NCBI RefSeq assembly: GCF_029603155.1
Contig: NZ_JAPMUA010000003.1
Span: forward strand, 310,001-374,000
DNA from: Galbibacter pacificus
GTDB lineage: Bacteria > Bacteroidota > Bacteroidia > Flavobacteriales > Flavobacteriaceae
DNA: 64,000 nt
Reading direction: 5' to 3'
Part shown: piece by piece, positions 34,938 through 43,678 of the stretch
Numbering within the stretch: position 1 is the stretch's first letter
Layout of the letters: each line of letters opens with the position of its first letter
Notes under the pieces: generated by a model
The model's database searches: none
What the model was told of the DNA's origin: nothing
What the model saw: the letters and a program-made list of their open reading frames with translations, nothing else
Translations under genes and position numbers: made by a program

Positions 34938-35692
34938 TAGTCCAGTTCTTTTATTTTAATATTTCTGAAAGAAACTTTGTTGCCGTGGTATTGGAGTCCG
35001 ATTTTTCCAGTTTCGTATACGCCAAAACCATCCCAGTCCTTAAACTTGGAATTGGCGATTAATTCGTCCCACTTCGCTCCATGAACGGGAAATTCTACCA
35101 CTTTTGTCCCGTTTAAGGTTACGGTTCCTTTATTGGTATTGTGGTTTATTTCCAACACGCACGTATTCCACTCTCCTACTGGTTTTGCTACATCTTCACT
35201 TGGGGCAATCATGTCGTACAAGGCTCCAGCCTGGTGCGATTTTCCTGCCTTGGCATCTGGATGTTTTTCGTTGTCCAAGATTTGAATTTCAGGTCCGGTT
35301 TGGTAGGGTTCATGGTATTTTTCATCTTCTTGAACTCCCCAGAAAAAACCACTGTTACCGCCTTCGGAAATCTTCCATTCCAAGGAAAGCACGAAATTGG
35401 TATATTCTTCATTGGTAACAATATTTCCTGCATGGTCTCCGGGGGTGAGCACCATTGCACCATCTTCTATAGACCAAGCGCTGGATACTTCTTTTCCGGT
35501 GTTGTACATATGCCAGTTGCTAAAATCGGTGCCATCAAAAAGCGTTTTCCATTCGCCTTTTGCTGCTGAAGTTGCTTGAGCTACTTCTTTTTTAGAAGTT
35601 GTCGTTTCTTCTGAAGCAGTTTCAGAATTGTTTTTTTGCTTGCACGACATCAATACAATCGATGCCATAAACAAATAGCTAATAGTTTTCAT
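34937..35692 (-). CDS. DUF1080 (3-keto-disaccharide hydrolase-like) lipoprotein, copy B
   Basis: 251 residues. Lipoprotein signal MKTISYLFMASIVLMSC (Cys17), short Ser/Thr/Glu linker, then DUF1080: LFDGTDFSNWHMYNTGKEV, TNFVLSLEWKISEGGNSGFFWG, GPEIQILDNEKHPDAKAGK and the end YHGNKVSFRNIKIKELD. It shares fold and motifs with copy A but is clearly diverged, so the two may split hydrolase and eliminase or hydratase duties; this is inference. It lies 20 nt after the sugar isomerase gene. Confidence 0.9.
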   Translation of the reverse strand: MKTISYLFMASIVLMSCKQKNNSETASEETTTSKKEVAQATSAAKGEWKTLFDGTDFSNWHMYNTGKEVSSAWSIEDGAMVLTPGDHAGNIVTNEEYTNFVLSLEWKISEGGNSGFFWGVQEDEKYHEPYQTGPEIQILDNEKHPDAKAGKSHQAGALYDMIAPSEDVAKPVGEWNTCVLEINHNTNKGTVTLNGTKVVEFPVHGAKWDELIANSKFKDWDGFGVYETGKIGLQYHGNKVSFRNIKIKELD

Positions 35693-35712
35693 TTGTATAA
35701 ATTTAATTGTTT

Positions 35713-36765
35713 TTATAGTCCGAGAATTTTTTTCAGTTTAGCTTCATCCACATCTGCTCCGGCGAAATCGTCAAATACTTTTTCGGTAGCTTCAATAATA
35801 TGTTTTTTAATAAATGGGGCTCCTTCTCTTGCTCCTTGTTCCGGGCTTTTAATGCAACACTCCCATTCCATTACCGCCCATAAGTCACATCCGTATTGCG
35901 TGAGCTTTGAAAATATTTTTTTAAAGTCAATTTGTCCATCACCCAAAGAACGGTACCTTCCGGCTCGGTCCCCCCAATTGTTATAGCCTCCAAAAGCACC
36001 TTTTTTTCCTGTTGGATTAAATTCGGAGTCTTTTACATGGAAAGATTTAATAAACTCATGATAATGGTCTATGTATTCTATATAATCTAATTGTTGGAGC
36101 ACAAAATGAGAAGGGTCGTACAAAATATTTACACGCTTATGGTTTCCGGTAGCTTCGAGGAAACGTTCAAAGGTGTCCCCATCGTGGATATCTTCACCGG
36201 GATGTACTTCATAACACACGTCCACGCCTTGCTCGTCAAAAACATTTAAAATGGGCAACCAGCGCTTGGCCAATTCGTCAAAACCCATTTCTACCAGTCC
36301 CGGCGGTCGTTGTGGCCATGGGTGAAAAGTATGCCACAGCAAAGCACCAGAAAAAGTAGCGTGCGCTTTAAGTCCTAAATGATTGCTTGCCTTGGCCGCT
36401 TTTTTTACAGTGTCTACCGCCCATTCTGTTCTTGCTTTTGGGTTGTTTTTTACCTTTTCGGGGGCAAAATTGTCAAACATAATGTCATAAGCAGGATGGA
36501 CAGCTACCAATTGCCCTTGCAGGTGAGTGGAAAGCTCGGTAATCTCCAATCCGTATGAATTGATTTTTCCTTTAAGTTCGTCGCAATATGTTTTACTTTC
36601 GGCCGCTTTGTCGAGATCGATTAAAAAGTTTTCCCAAGTAGGTATTTGTATTCCTTTGTAACCCAAATCGGCAGCCCATTTGCACATCCCATCAAGGGTA
36701 TTGAAAGGAGCTTTATTATCTACAAATTGGGCCAGGAAAACGGCAGGGCCTTTTATGGTTTTCAT
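35713..36765 (-). CDS. Sugar phosphate isomerase/epimerase (TIM barrel, AP-endonuclease 2 family)
   Basis: 350 residues, no signal peptide, so cytoplasmic. The xylose-isomerase-like barrel shows metal ligands in CYEVHPGED, ILYDPSHF, FHVKDSEF and MEWECC. The family rearranges keto/aldo sugars and inosose compounds; homologues sit in 3-keto-sugar loci. First gene of a leftward operon with the two DUF1080 genes (20-nt gap). Confidence 0.9.
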   Translation of the reverse strand: MKTIKGPAVFLAQFVDNKAPFNTLDGMCKWAADLGYKGIQIPTWENFLIDLDKAAESKTYCDELKGKINSYGLEITELSTHLQGQLVAVHPAYDIMFDNFAPEKVKNNPKARTEWAVDTVKKAAKASNHLGLKAHATFSGALLWHTFHPWPQRPPGLVEMGFDELAKRWLPILNVFDEQGVDVCYEVHPGEDIHDGDTFERFLEATGNHKRVNILYDPSHFVLQQLDYIEYIDHYHEFIKSFHVKDSEFNPTGKKGAFGGYNNWGDRAGRYRSLGDGQIDFKKIFSKLTQYGCDLWAVMEWECCIKSPEQGAREGAPFIKKHIIEATEKVFDDFAGADVDEAKLKKILGL

Positions 36766-36904
36766 CTATTTTAAATTTTTAATTTATATATATTCATACA
36801 GTTGAGGACATGCATGAAATTTATTTTTTTAGTTGATAAAAATGCTTCGGTATATATATTCAGCAATTTATCCAGAAAAATACGTGTTTAAAAATAAAAG
36901 TATT

Positions 36905-36937
36905 AAAAAATGCCATGTCTAACGTTTGGCATTTTTT
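36905..36937. terminator. Terminator after the first Gfo/Idh gene
   Basis: AAAAAATGCCA (36905-36915) pairs with TGGCATTTTTT (36927-36937). On the minus strand the stem begins at the stop codon of the Gfo/Idh gene ending at 36936. Confidence 0.7.
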
Positions 36938-38078
36938 ATTTTAATTTTACCCACGCCGCATTTTGTTTATCGCTTTCAACGGCAGCATAGATAAACTCAA
37001 CCCCTTTTACCCCGTCGTTTATCGATGGGTAATCTGGTTTTTCCATTGGATTGTTTTCAAGAACGCTCATTAAATGTGTGCCGAACGCTTTATAAATATT
37101 GGCAAAGGCCTCCAAATAGCCTTCGGGGTGCCCTTTGGGGATTCTTGAAATTTCCCTTACATTTTTATAGATGTCGTTTCCATCTGGGGTGAAGGTTTGT
37201 TCGGGCTTGTCGATCCATTTGGCCGTTAGTTTGGTAGCTTCTTCCTGGTTCCATTCTATGCTGCCTTTGCTACCGTATATTTTTATGCCGAGGGCGTTTT
37301 CTTCGCCTACGGCCATTTGCGAAATAGACATGGTCCCTTTAGCCCCGTTTTCCATTCTAAGCAGGATATTTCCATCGTTGTCGAGCACACGGTCTTTTCC
37401 AATCCTACCCAGATCGGCTGCAATTTCGGTTATTTGAAGCCCCGTTATATAAGAAACTAAATTTTCGGCATGTGTCCCGATATCGGCTAAAGAGCCGCCA
37501 ACTCCAGATTTTTTGGGGTCTGCCCGCCAAGGCTTTATTTTTGCTTCCTTGTCTACTTCGGCAGCCATCCACCCTTGCAGGTATTGAACCTGTATTTTTC
37601 TAATGGTTCCCAATTCTCCATTTTCAACCATTTGCTTAGCCTGTTTTACCATGGCGTTCCCGGTATAATTATGAGTAAGCGCAAACAATAGGCTTGTATC
37701 GTTCACCAGTTTTTCAAGTATTTGGGCTTCGTTTACGGTGAGTGTAACCGGTTTGTCGCAGACCACATGGAACCCATTTTCCAAAGCCATTTTTGCTGGT
37801 TGGAAATGTAAAAAATTGGGGGTTACAATGGTTACAAAATCCATTCGTTCGCCTTCTGGAAGCTCTTTTTCCTTTAAAATCATTTCTTGAAAACTGCCAT
37901 AACACCTGTTTTCGGGTAAAAAGAATGCTTTTCCCGTGGCCTTTGTTTTTTCAAGGGTGCTGTTAAAAGCACCACATACCAATTCTATCATTCCGTCCAA
38001 AGCAGAAGCTTTGCGGTGCACATCACCCATAAAAGAGTCCAGGCCGCCGCCAACCATGCCCATTCTTAGTTTTCTCAT
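36936..38078 (-). CDS. Gfo/Idh/MocA-family oxidoreductase, copy A
   Basis: 380 residues, cytoplasmic. Rossmann loop MVGGGLDSFMG at residue 9, the catalytic motif VVCDKPVTLT (Lys of D/E-K-P) near residue 118, and GSLADIGTHAENL with the active-site Asp-x-x-x-His. NAD(P)-dependent; oxidises or reduces a sugar hydroxyl. A paralogue, copy B, lies immediately upstream in the same direction; alignment by eye (TPNFLHF, SLADIGTH / CVGDIGTH) shows common ancestry. In this locus it probably converts a keto-sugar to or from the hydroxy form. Confidence 0.92.
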   Translation of the reverse strand: MRKLRMGMVGGGLDSFMGDVHRKASALDGMIELVCGAFNSTLEKTKATGKAFFLPENRCYGSFQEMILKEKELPEGERMDFVTIVTPNFLHFQPAKMALENGFHVVCDKPVTLTVNEAQILEKLVNDTSLLFALTHNYTGNAMVKQAKQMVENGELGTIRKIQVQYLQGWMAAEVDKEAKIKPWRADPKKSGVGGSLADIGTHAENLVSYITGLQITEIAADLGRIGKDRVLDNDGNILLRMENGAKGTMSISQMAVGEENALGIKIYGSKGSIEWNQEEATKLTAKWIDKPEQTFTPDGNDIYKNVREISRIPKGHPEGYLEAFANIYKAFGTHLMSVLENNPMEKPDYPSINDGVKGVEFIYAAVESDKQNAAWVKLK

Positions 38079-38171
38079 TGTGTTTTATATAATATATTTA
38101 TAAAGCATTTTTGTTTTACAATTTATGTCCATAACCCCGGCATAGGGTTGTTTTACTTATATTTTTATAAA

Positions 38172-38208
38172 ACAAGGCTGTGTATAGATTATGCACAGCC
38201 TTGTATAA
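38172..38208 (-). terminator. Hairpin between the two Gfo/Idh genes
   Basis: ACAAGGCTGTG (38172-38182) and CACAGCCTTGT (38194-38204) form a perfect 11-bp stem, extendable to 14 pairs. On the minus strand it is followed by TTTTATAAA, a modest T run. It splits the Gfo/Idh pair into two transcription units or attenuates the second. Confidence 0.6.
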
Positions 38209-38233
38209 ATATGTTTAAAGGGAATGAGGGAAA

Positions 38234-39367
38234 TTATATTTCTACCCAAACATTTCCTTTTTTATGAGATTCGACTGCTTTTTCTATAAAATTCATTCCG
38301 CGGACTCCATCGTTCATGACCGGAAATTCTCCTGGATGATATTTTTCCTTTCGGATGGCCTTGGCTACACCTTTATAGATGTTCCCCATGGAATCGAAAA
38401 TTCCTTCGGGGTGTCCCGGTGGAAGTTTGGTCCCGTCCAACGAGAAATCACTATTATATGCATGGCCGGGTTTTAATACTTTTAAAGGCTCATCTTCAGT
38501 TAAATGATAAAGATAGTTTGGATTTTCCTGCTCCCATTTCAAGCCTCCTTTGTTGCCGTAGATACTTACAGTAAAATTATTTTCTTCGCCTGTGGCAATC
38601 TGGCTGGTCCTTAAAACCCCTTTTACATTCTCCGAGAAACGAAGCAAAATAGTACCGTCGATATCCATTTTATTGTCACTATAAAGATAATTAAGGTCGG
38701 CGAGGATACTGTTTACCTCCATTCCGGTTACATATTCCATCATGTCGAAACCATGTGTGCCAATATCGCCCACACAACAGCTAATGCCCGATTTTTCAGG
38801 ATCAAGGCGCCAAGTATTGGCTCTTTTGTCTTTGTCGTGAATTATGGGGTTTATCCAGCCTTGGTAATACTGAACATCTATTTTTTGTATTTCGCCAATA
38901 ACGCCAGAAGCTATCATTTCTTTCATTTGACGTACCATTGGGTAACCGGTATAAGTATATGTAACGGCAAATATGGTATTGGCTTTTTCTAATGTTTCCT
39001 GAAGGATTTTAGCCTCCTCGAAGGTGGTTGTCATTGGTTTTTCGCAAATGACATTAAACCCCGACTCCAAAAGCTTTCTTGCCATTGGGAAATGAAGAAA
39101 ATTGGGTGTAAGCACCGAAACTACTTGCATTCGTTCGTTTTCGGGGAGTTTTAGTTCTTCTTCTATCAGGGCATCAAAATCTTTATATACGCGGTTTGTA
39201 GGAATGCCTATGTGCTCTGCAAAACCAATATTTTCATCTAGATTAGGGTTAAAGACGCCTCCAACAAGTTGGTAGCTGTCGTACATGGAAGAAGCAATAC
39301 GGTGTAACACGCCAATGAGAGAGTCGCCACCGCCGCCTAAAATTCCGAGTCTTATTTTCTTGCTCAT
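38234..39367 (-). CDS. Gfo/Idh/MocA-family oxidoreductase, copy B
   Basis: 377 residues, cytoplasmic. LGGGGDSLIGVLHRIA near residue 11 (nucleotide loop), VICEKPMTTTFEEAKIL with the catalytic Lys near 118, and CVGDIGTHGFDMMEY with the active-site Asp and His. Close paralogue of copy A. Follows the MFS permease by 108 nt on the same strand and is separated from copy A by a hairpin. Having two suggests two reactions, for example oxidation at one ring carbon and reduction at another, or different sugars. Confidence 0.92.
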   Translation of the reverse strand: MSKKIRLGILGGGGDSLIGVLHRIASSMYDSYQLVGGVFNPNLDENIGFAEHIGIPTNRVYKDFDALIEEELKLPENERMQVVSVLTPNFLHFPMARKLLESGFNVICEKPMTTTFEEAKILQETLEKANTIFAVTYTYTGYPMVRQMKEMIASGVIGEIQKIDVQYYQGWINPIIHDKDKRANTWRLDPEKSGISCCVGDIGTHGFDMMEYVTGMEVNSILADLNYLYSDNKMDIDGTILLRFSENVKGVLRTSQIATGEENNFTVSIYGNKGGLKWEQENPNYLYHLTEDEPLKVLKPGHAYNSDFSLDGTKLPPGHPEGIFDSMGNIYKGVAKAIRKEKYHPGEFPVMNDGVRGMNFIEKAVESHKKGNVWVEI

Positions 39368-39475
39368 ATTGTTAGTAAAAAATTAAATATATAATTGTAA
39401 AGTTATAACGTTAAAAAGGCAATTGAGTTAAGGTTTTTTTAAATTTCCTTGTGTAACATGGCCGGGACCATATTT

Positions 39476-40705
39476 TTATTGCTCTTTATATTCTATTTTC
39501 TCATTTTTAAAGAAAATGGCAAACAGGATGGCCACAGCCAATGCAAAGCCTGCCGGGTATATCCAGATGCTGTACCAATCGTGAGTTCCTTCAGAAATTA
39601 AAAATTTATCAGAAATGGCTCCAGCTACTTCAAAGCCAATGAGCATCCCAACGCCATAGGTTGCCAAAGTGATAAGTCCTTGCGCAGCACTTTTGTGCTT
39701 AGCACCCGCTTTGGAATCGGTATAAATTTGACCCGAAACAAAGAAAAAATCGTAGCAAAGACCGTGTAAAGCAATTCCGATAATTAGCATAAACACTAAA
39801 TCCCCTGCATCTCCAAAAGCAAACAAGAGATAGCGTAGGGTCCATGCAAGCATACCTGCCAAAATGGTTTTTTTGAAACCGAATTTTTTAAAGAAAAACG
39901 GTAATAAAAGCATAAACAACACTTCAGACATTTGCCCAAAAGACATTTTAAAGGTGGAGTTTTCTACGCCTATTTCTGTTAAAAACGGACTCGCATTTTG
40001 ATAATAAAATGCCAAAGGGATACAAATAAGCACCGATGAAATAAAGAATAGCAGGAAATTTCTGTCTTTTAAAAGTTTAAGAGCGTCCAAGCCCAATATT
40101 TCAGAGATGCTGGCCTTTTCGTTTTTGTCGGCTTTTGGCGGTGTTTTAGGTAAAGTGAAGCTAAACAAAGCTAAAATTACTGAAACAATGGAAGTCATTA
40201 AAAAAGTATTTTTAAGCATTCCCTGAGATATATTTTCGGTAGAATCCCATGCAAGGTAACTAATAACCGCTCCTGCAACAATCCAGCCGATGGTTCCAAA
40301 AACCCTTACAAAAGAAAATTGTTTTCCGGGGTCTGTCATCTGGTTAAAAGAAATGGAGTTTACCAAGGCTAGCGTTGGCATAAAGGCAATCATATAAGCC
40401 AATACATATGGGTAAAAGACACTGAAATCGGTGCTTTGGTACATTAGATACATTAATATGGCCCCTATGATATGCAAAATCCCCAAGATTTTTTCAGCAT
40501 TAAAATAGCGGTCGGCTATTAAACCAATAATAAAAGGGGCTATAATAGCTCCCCAAGATTGAGTAGAAAATGCCATGGCCATTTGTCCGCCGGTGGCTTC
40601 AAGGTTGTTCCCTAGGAATGTGCCTAGCGTAACAAACCAACCTCCCCAAATGAAAAATTCTAAGAACATCATAAAGGAAAGTTGAAATTGAATTTTTTTG
40701 TTCAT
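39476..40705 (-). CDS. MFS permease of the nucleoside:H+ symporter family
   Basis: 409 residues, about twelve transmembrane helices. The start MNKKIQFQLSFMMFLEFFIWGGWFVTLGTFL and FVRVFGTIGWIVAGAVIS are typical of the NupG/XapB-like family. In Bacteroidota, members next to sugar isomerase and Gfo/Idh genes probably carry (keto-)sugars rather than nucleosides; here the locus supports a monosaccharide or keto-sugar. It lies between the second isomerase and Gfo/Idh copy B, all on the minus strand. Confidence 0.88.
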   Translation of the reverse strand: MNKKIQFQLSFMMFLEFFIWGGWFVTLGTFLGNNLEATGGQMAMAFSTQSWGAIIAPFIIGLIADRYFNAEKILGILHIIGAILMYLMYQSTDFSVFYPYVLAYMIAFMPTLALVNSISFNQMTDPGKQFSFVRVFGTIGWIVAGAVISYLAWDSTENISQGMLKNTFLMTSIVSVILALFSFTLPKTPPKADKNEKASISEILGLDALKLLKDRNFLLFFISSVLICIPLAFYYQNASPFLTEIGVENSTFKMSFGQMSEVLFMLLLPFFFKKFGFKKTILAGMLAWTLRYLLFAFGDAGDLVFMLIIGIALHGLCYDFFFVSGQIYTDSKAGAKHKSAAQGLITLATYGVGMLIGFEVAGAISDKFLISEGTHDWYSIWIYPAGFALAVAILFAIFFKNEKIEYKEQ

Positions 40706-40793
40706 GTTAGCTTGCGTTTAAATATTAAATAGTTATAGTTAGTAATTATGTGCGGTTTTTTGAGTTTACAATTTTATAAACTTTTCTTATGCC

Positions 40794-41807
40794 TTAAGAA
40801 CCCGCACCGGTATTTATTTTTTTTGCAACTTCAATAAGGAGTGCTTTGGTGGCCAGGATCCCTTTTTCTTCCGGGAGTTCCTCGCCTTCATATTCCACCC
40901 CTACATAACCGTTAAACCCGGCATCTTTTACAATCTTCATCATTTTCAGGAAATCTATAGTGGTTTCGTTGCCATTTTCGTCAAAGTTAAAAGATTTTGC
41001 ACTAACTCCTTTGGCAAAAGGCATCAATTCTTCAACGCCTTTGTATTTATCGTATTCTTCTATGCAAGGCGTACCCCATAGTTCATTTCCTTCCCTTCGG
41101 AGGCAAAAATTACCGAAATCGGGCAAAGTACCGCAATTTTTTTTGTTTACGGTTGCCATGACTTCGGCCATGAGCGCTCCGTTTGAAGAAAGGTAGCCGT
41201 GGTTTTCTACAATAATGTTTACATTTTTAGCAGAAGCATATTCAGACAGTTCGGTCAATGATGCAACAGAGCTTTCTTTCCATTTGCCTTCGTCAAGGGA
41301 GCCAAATAAATTAATCCGCATGGAATGGCAGCCTAAAATAGAAGTGGCATCAACCCATATTTTATGGTTTTCTACTGCTTGTTTCCGGATTGCTTCATCA
41401 GGGGTAGCCAGTAAGTTTTCTTCACCTTGTAAATCAACCATCATTATCTGGTTGTGCATTTGGTGTTCTTCGCTTCTTTTTTTCAGGTCGTTTGCCAACG
41501 AAATAATTGCTTCGTTAGTGTTGCCACGTTTTTCTATTTCTTTGTTATAAAGTTGATTTACATATTCCAGTCCGGAAAAACCCAGTTCCTTGGCCTTTTT
41601 TGCAAAATTCATCGGATCGAAATTTTCTTCCCATATCATTTTATGAATAGACCATTGTGCCAACGAAAGTTTAAAAAATGGTTCAAACACGTCTTTTTTA
41701 GTGACAATTTCTTTTTTTGTAGACGTTTTTTTACAAGCGTACATTCCTAATAATGAGATAGCTAAGCCCGTGCTGCTAGTGTTCCGAATAAATTTACGCC
41801 TCTTCAT
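40794..41807 (-). CDS. Exported sugar phosphate isomerase/epimerase-like protein (Tat signal)
   Basis: 337 residues. Begins MKRRKFIRNTSSTGLAISLLGMYAC, a twin-arginine motif (RRKFIRN) with a Cys at 25 that could be lipidated, so it acts outside the cytoplasm. The TIM barrel of the hydroxypyruvate isomerase-like type shows metal ligands in VENHGY, LPDFGNF and GVEYEGEE. Leads the minus-strand set permease-Gfo/Idh and is divergent from the GMC oxidoreductase. An extracytoplasmic isomerase next to an extracytoplasmic-type oxidase system suggests that keto-sugars are processed in the periplasm. Confidence 0.88.
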   Translation of the reverse strand: MKRRKFIRNTSSTGLAISLLGMYACKKTSTKKEIVTKKDVFEPFFKLSLAQWSIHKMIWEENFDPMNFAKKAKELGFSGLEYVNQLYNKEIEKRGNTNEAIISLANDLKKRSEEHQMHNQIMMVDLQGEENLLATPDEAIRKQAVENHKIWVDATSILGCHSMRINLFGSLDEGKWKESSVASLTELSEYASAKNVNIIVENHGYLSSNGALMAEVMATVNKKNCGTLPDFGNFCLRREGNELWGTPCIEEYDKYKGVEELMPFAKGVSAKSFNFDENGNETTIDFLKMMKIVKDAGFNGYVGVEYEGEELPEEKGILATKALLIEVAKKINTGAGS

Positions 41808-41911
41808 ATTCGTAGTATTTATATGTAAAAATTATCAATTCAATAATGTTAATGTTGTTAAAATGATTTATTCTTAATTAAAATATTCGTCTAATGTAAA
41901 AAATTAATTTT

Positions 41912-41919
41912 TATATTTG
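41912..41919 (+). promoter_or_regulatory. -7 box of the GMC oxidoreductase operon
   Basis: TATATTTG, a perfect TAnnTTTG match, 31 nt before the ATG at 41951. A clear -33 TTG is not visible (a TCG lies 22 nt upstream). Confidence 0.5.
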
Positions 41920-41950
41920 AAAAACTACTATTATAAACAAGCTATAAATA

Positions 41951-43666
41951 ATGAGTACATTTTATTACAATTCCCCTCAAGAGGAATACGATGCCATTGT
42001 TGTAGGTACCGGTGTTTCCGGTGGCTGGGCCGCAAAAGAACTTTGCGAAAATGGATTGAAAACTCTTGTATTGGAAAGAGGACGCATGGTGAAACATGTG
42101 GAAGATTATCCAACGGCAAACCTAGATCCCTGGGATATGCCTAACGGAGGCGCTGCCTCCAGAGAGGTCAAAGAAAGGAAATACAAACAGGCACGTACCG
42201 GCTATACCGTAAGTGGGGCAAGTCAACATTTCTTTGTAGATGATGTTAAGCACCCATACAACGAGGATAGGCGCTTCGATTGGATGCGCGGTTATCATGT
42301 TGGTGGGCGTTCCCTTATGTGGGGCAGGCAAAGTTACCGCATGGGCGACGTGGACTTTGAAGCAAATTTAAAAGACGGGATTGCTGTAGACTGGCCATTG
42401 CGTTATGACGAAATAAAGCCATGGTACGATAAAGTGGAAAGTTTTATTGGCGTAAGCGGAGTTAATCTGGGATTGCCTGTACTTCCAGATGGAAATTTCT
42501 TGCCTCCAATGGACTTGAATTGTGTAGAAGATCATTTTAAACAAAGTATAGAGAGTAAATTTAACGACCGTACCATTACCATAGGTCGTGTAGCCCATAT
42601 TACACAAGGAACCAAGCCCGGAGAAGGCAGGGGGCCTTGTCAATACAGAAACAGATGTATCCGGGGATGTCCTTTCGGGGCGTACTTTAGTAGTAACTCG
42701 TCCACTTTACCTACGGCCGAAGCTACAGGAAACATGACGCTTAGACCTTTCTCTATTGTTCATGAAATAATGTACGATGCCGAAACGGGAAGAGCAACAG
42801 GAGTTCGCGTAATTGATGCCGAAACCAAAGAAACGATGGAGTTTAAAGCAAAAGTAATTTTCCTTTGTGCATCGGCAATTGCATCGGCTTCTATTTTGTT
42901 GCAATCTAAGTCTGAAAGGTTCCCTGACGGAATGGGGAACGATAGCGGCGAATTAGGCCACAATTTAATGGATCACCACTTTAGGGTTGGTGCAAGCGGT
43001 AAATTTGATGGTTTCCATGATAAATATTACAAAGGAAGAAGGCCAAACGGGGTTTACATTCCACGCTTTAGAAACCTAGGTGGCGATACCAACCAAAAAG
43101 ACTTTATAAGAGGATATGGTTACCAAGGTGGGGCCAGCCGAGGAGATTGGTCCGAGTCTATCCGTGAATTGGCGTATGGTAAAGAATTAAAAGAAGCACT
43201 AATGGAACCGGGAGGCTGGACCATGGGAATGACTGCCTTTGGCGAAACCTTGCCAGACCATAGCAACCGTATGTACCTTGATTATGATAAAAAGGACGAA
43301 TGGGGATTACCAACCGTTACTTTTGATGCCGATTTTGGCGAAAACGAACTGGCCATGCGCAAGGACATGAAACAACAGGCTGCCGAAATGCTGGAAGCAG
43401 CAGGGTTTAAAGATATTTCTACCTACGACAGTATCGGTGGAATGGGGCTTGGAATACACGAAATGGGAACAGCCCGTATGGGGAGGGATCCTAAAACATC
43501 GGTGTTGAACAAGCATAACCAATTGCACGCTGTGCCAAATGTATATGTTACCGATGGAGCATTTATGGCATCGTCTGCATGTCATAACCCATCGTTAGGC
43601 TATATGGCATTTACGGCAAGGGCCGCAAACCACGCTGTAGAAGAACTTAAAAAAATGAACCTGTAA
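41951..43666 (+). CDS. GMC-family FAD-dependent sugar oxidoreductase (large subunit)
   Basis: 571 residues, no signal peptide of its own. FAD loop YDAIVVGTGVSGGWAAKEL (residues ~13-31); GRSLMWGRQSYRMGD; active-site His in GIHEMGTARMG and His/Asn in SSACHNPSLGYMAF at the C-terminus. A Cys cluster C230-x5-C-x3-C240 in GPCQYRNRCIRGCPFGAY resembles that of FAD glucose dehydrogenases, where it binds an iron-sulfur cluster. It is followed 12 nt later by a gluconate-dehydrogenase-subunit-3-like gene, the usual small subunit that carries the Tat signal and takes the pair across the membrane. Family and partner fit glucoside 3-dehydrogenase-like enzymes. The electron-accepting cytochrome is not encoded here. 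Confidence 0.92.
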   Translation: MSTFYYNSPQEEYDAIVVGTGVSGGWAAKELCENGLKTLVLERGRMVKHVEDYPTANLDPWDMPNGGAASREVKERKYKQARTGYTVSGASQHFFVDDVKHPYNEDRRFDWMRGYHVGGRSLMWGRQSYRMGDVDFEANLKDGIAVDWPLRYDEIKPWYDKVESFIGVSGVNLGLPVLPDGNFLPPMDLNCVEDHFKQSIESKFNDRTITIGRVAHITQGTKPGEGRGPCQYRNRCIRGCPFGAYFSSNSSTLPTAEATGNMTLRPFSIVHEIMYDAETGRATGVRVIDAETKETMEFKAKVIFLCASAIASASILLQSKSERFPDGMGNDSGELGHNLMDHHFRVGASGKFDGFHDKYYKGRRPNGVYIPRFRNLGGDTNQKDFIRGYGYQGGASRGDWSESIRELAYGKELKEALMEPGGWTMGMTAFGETLPDHSNRMYLDYDKKDEWGLPTVTFDADFGENELAMRKDMKQQAAEMLEAAGFKDISTYDSIGGMGLGIHEMGTARMGRDPKTSVLNKHNQLHAVPNVYVTDGAFMASSACHNPSLGYMAFTARAANHAVEELKKMNL

Positions 43667-43678
43667 AAACCAATCATT

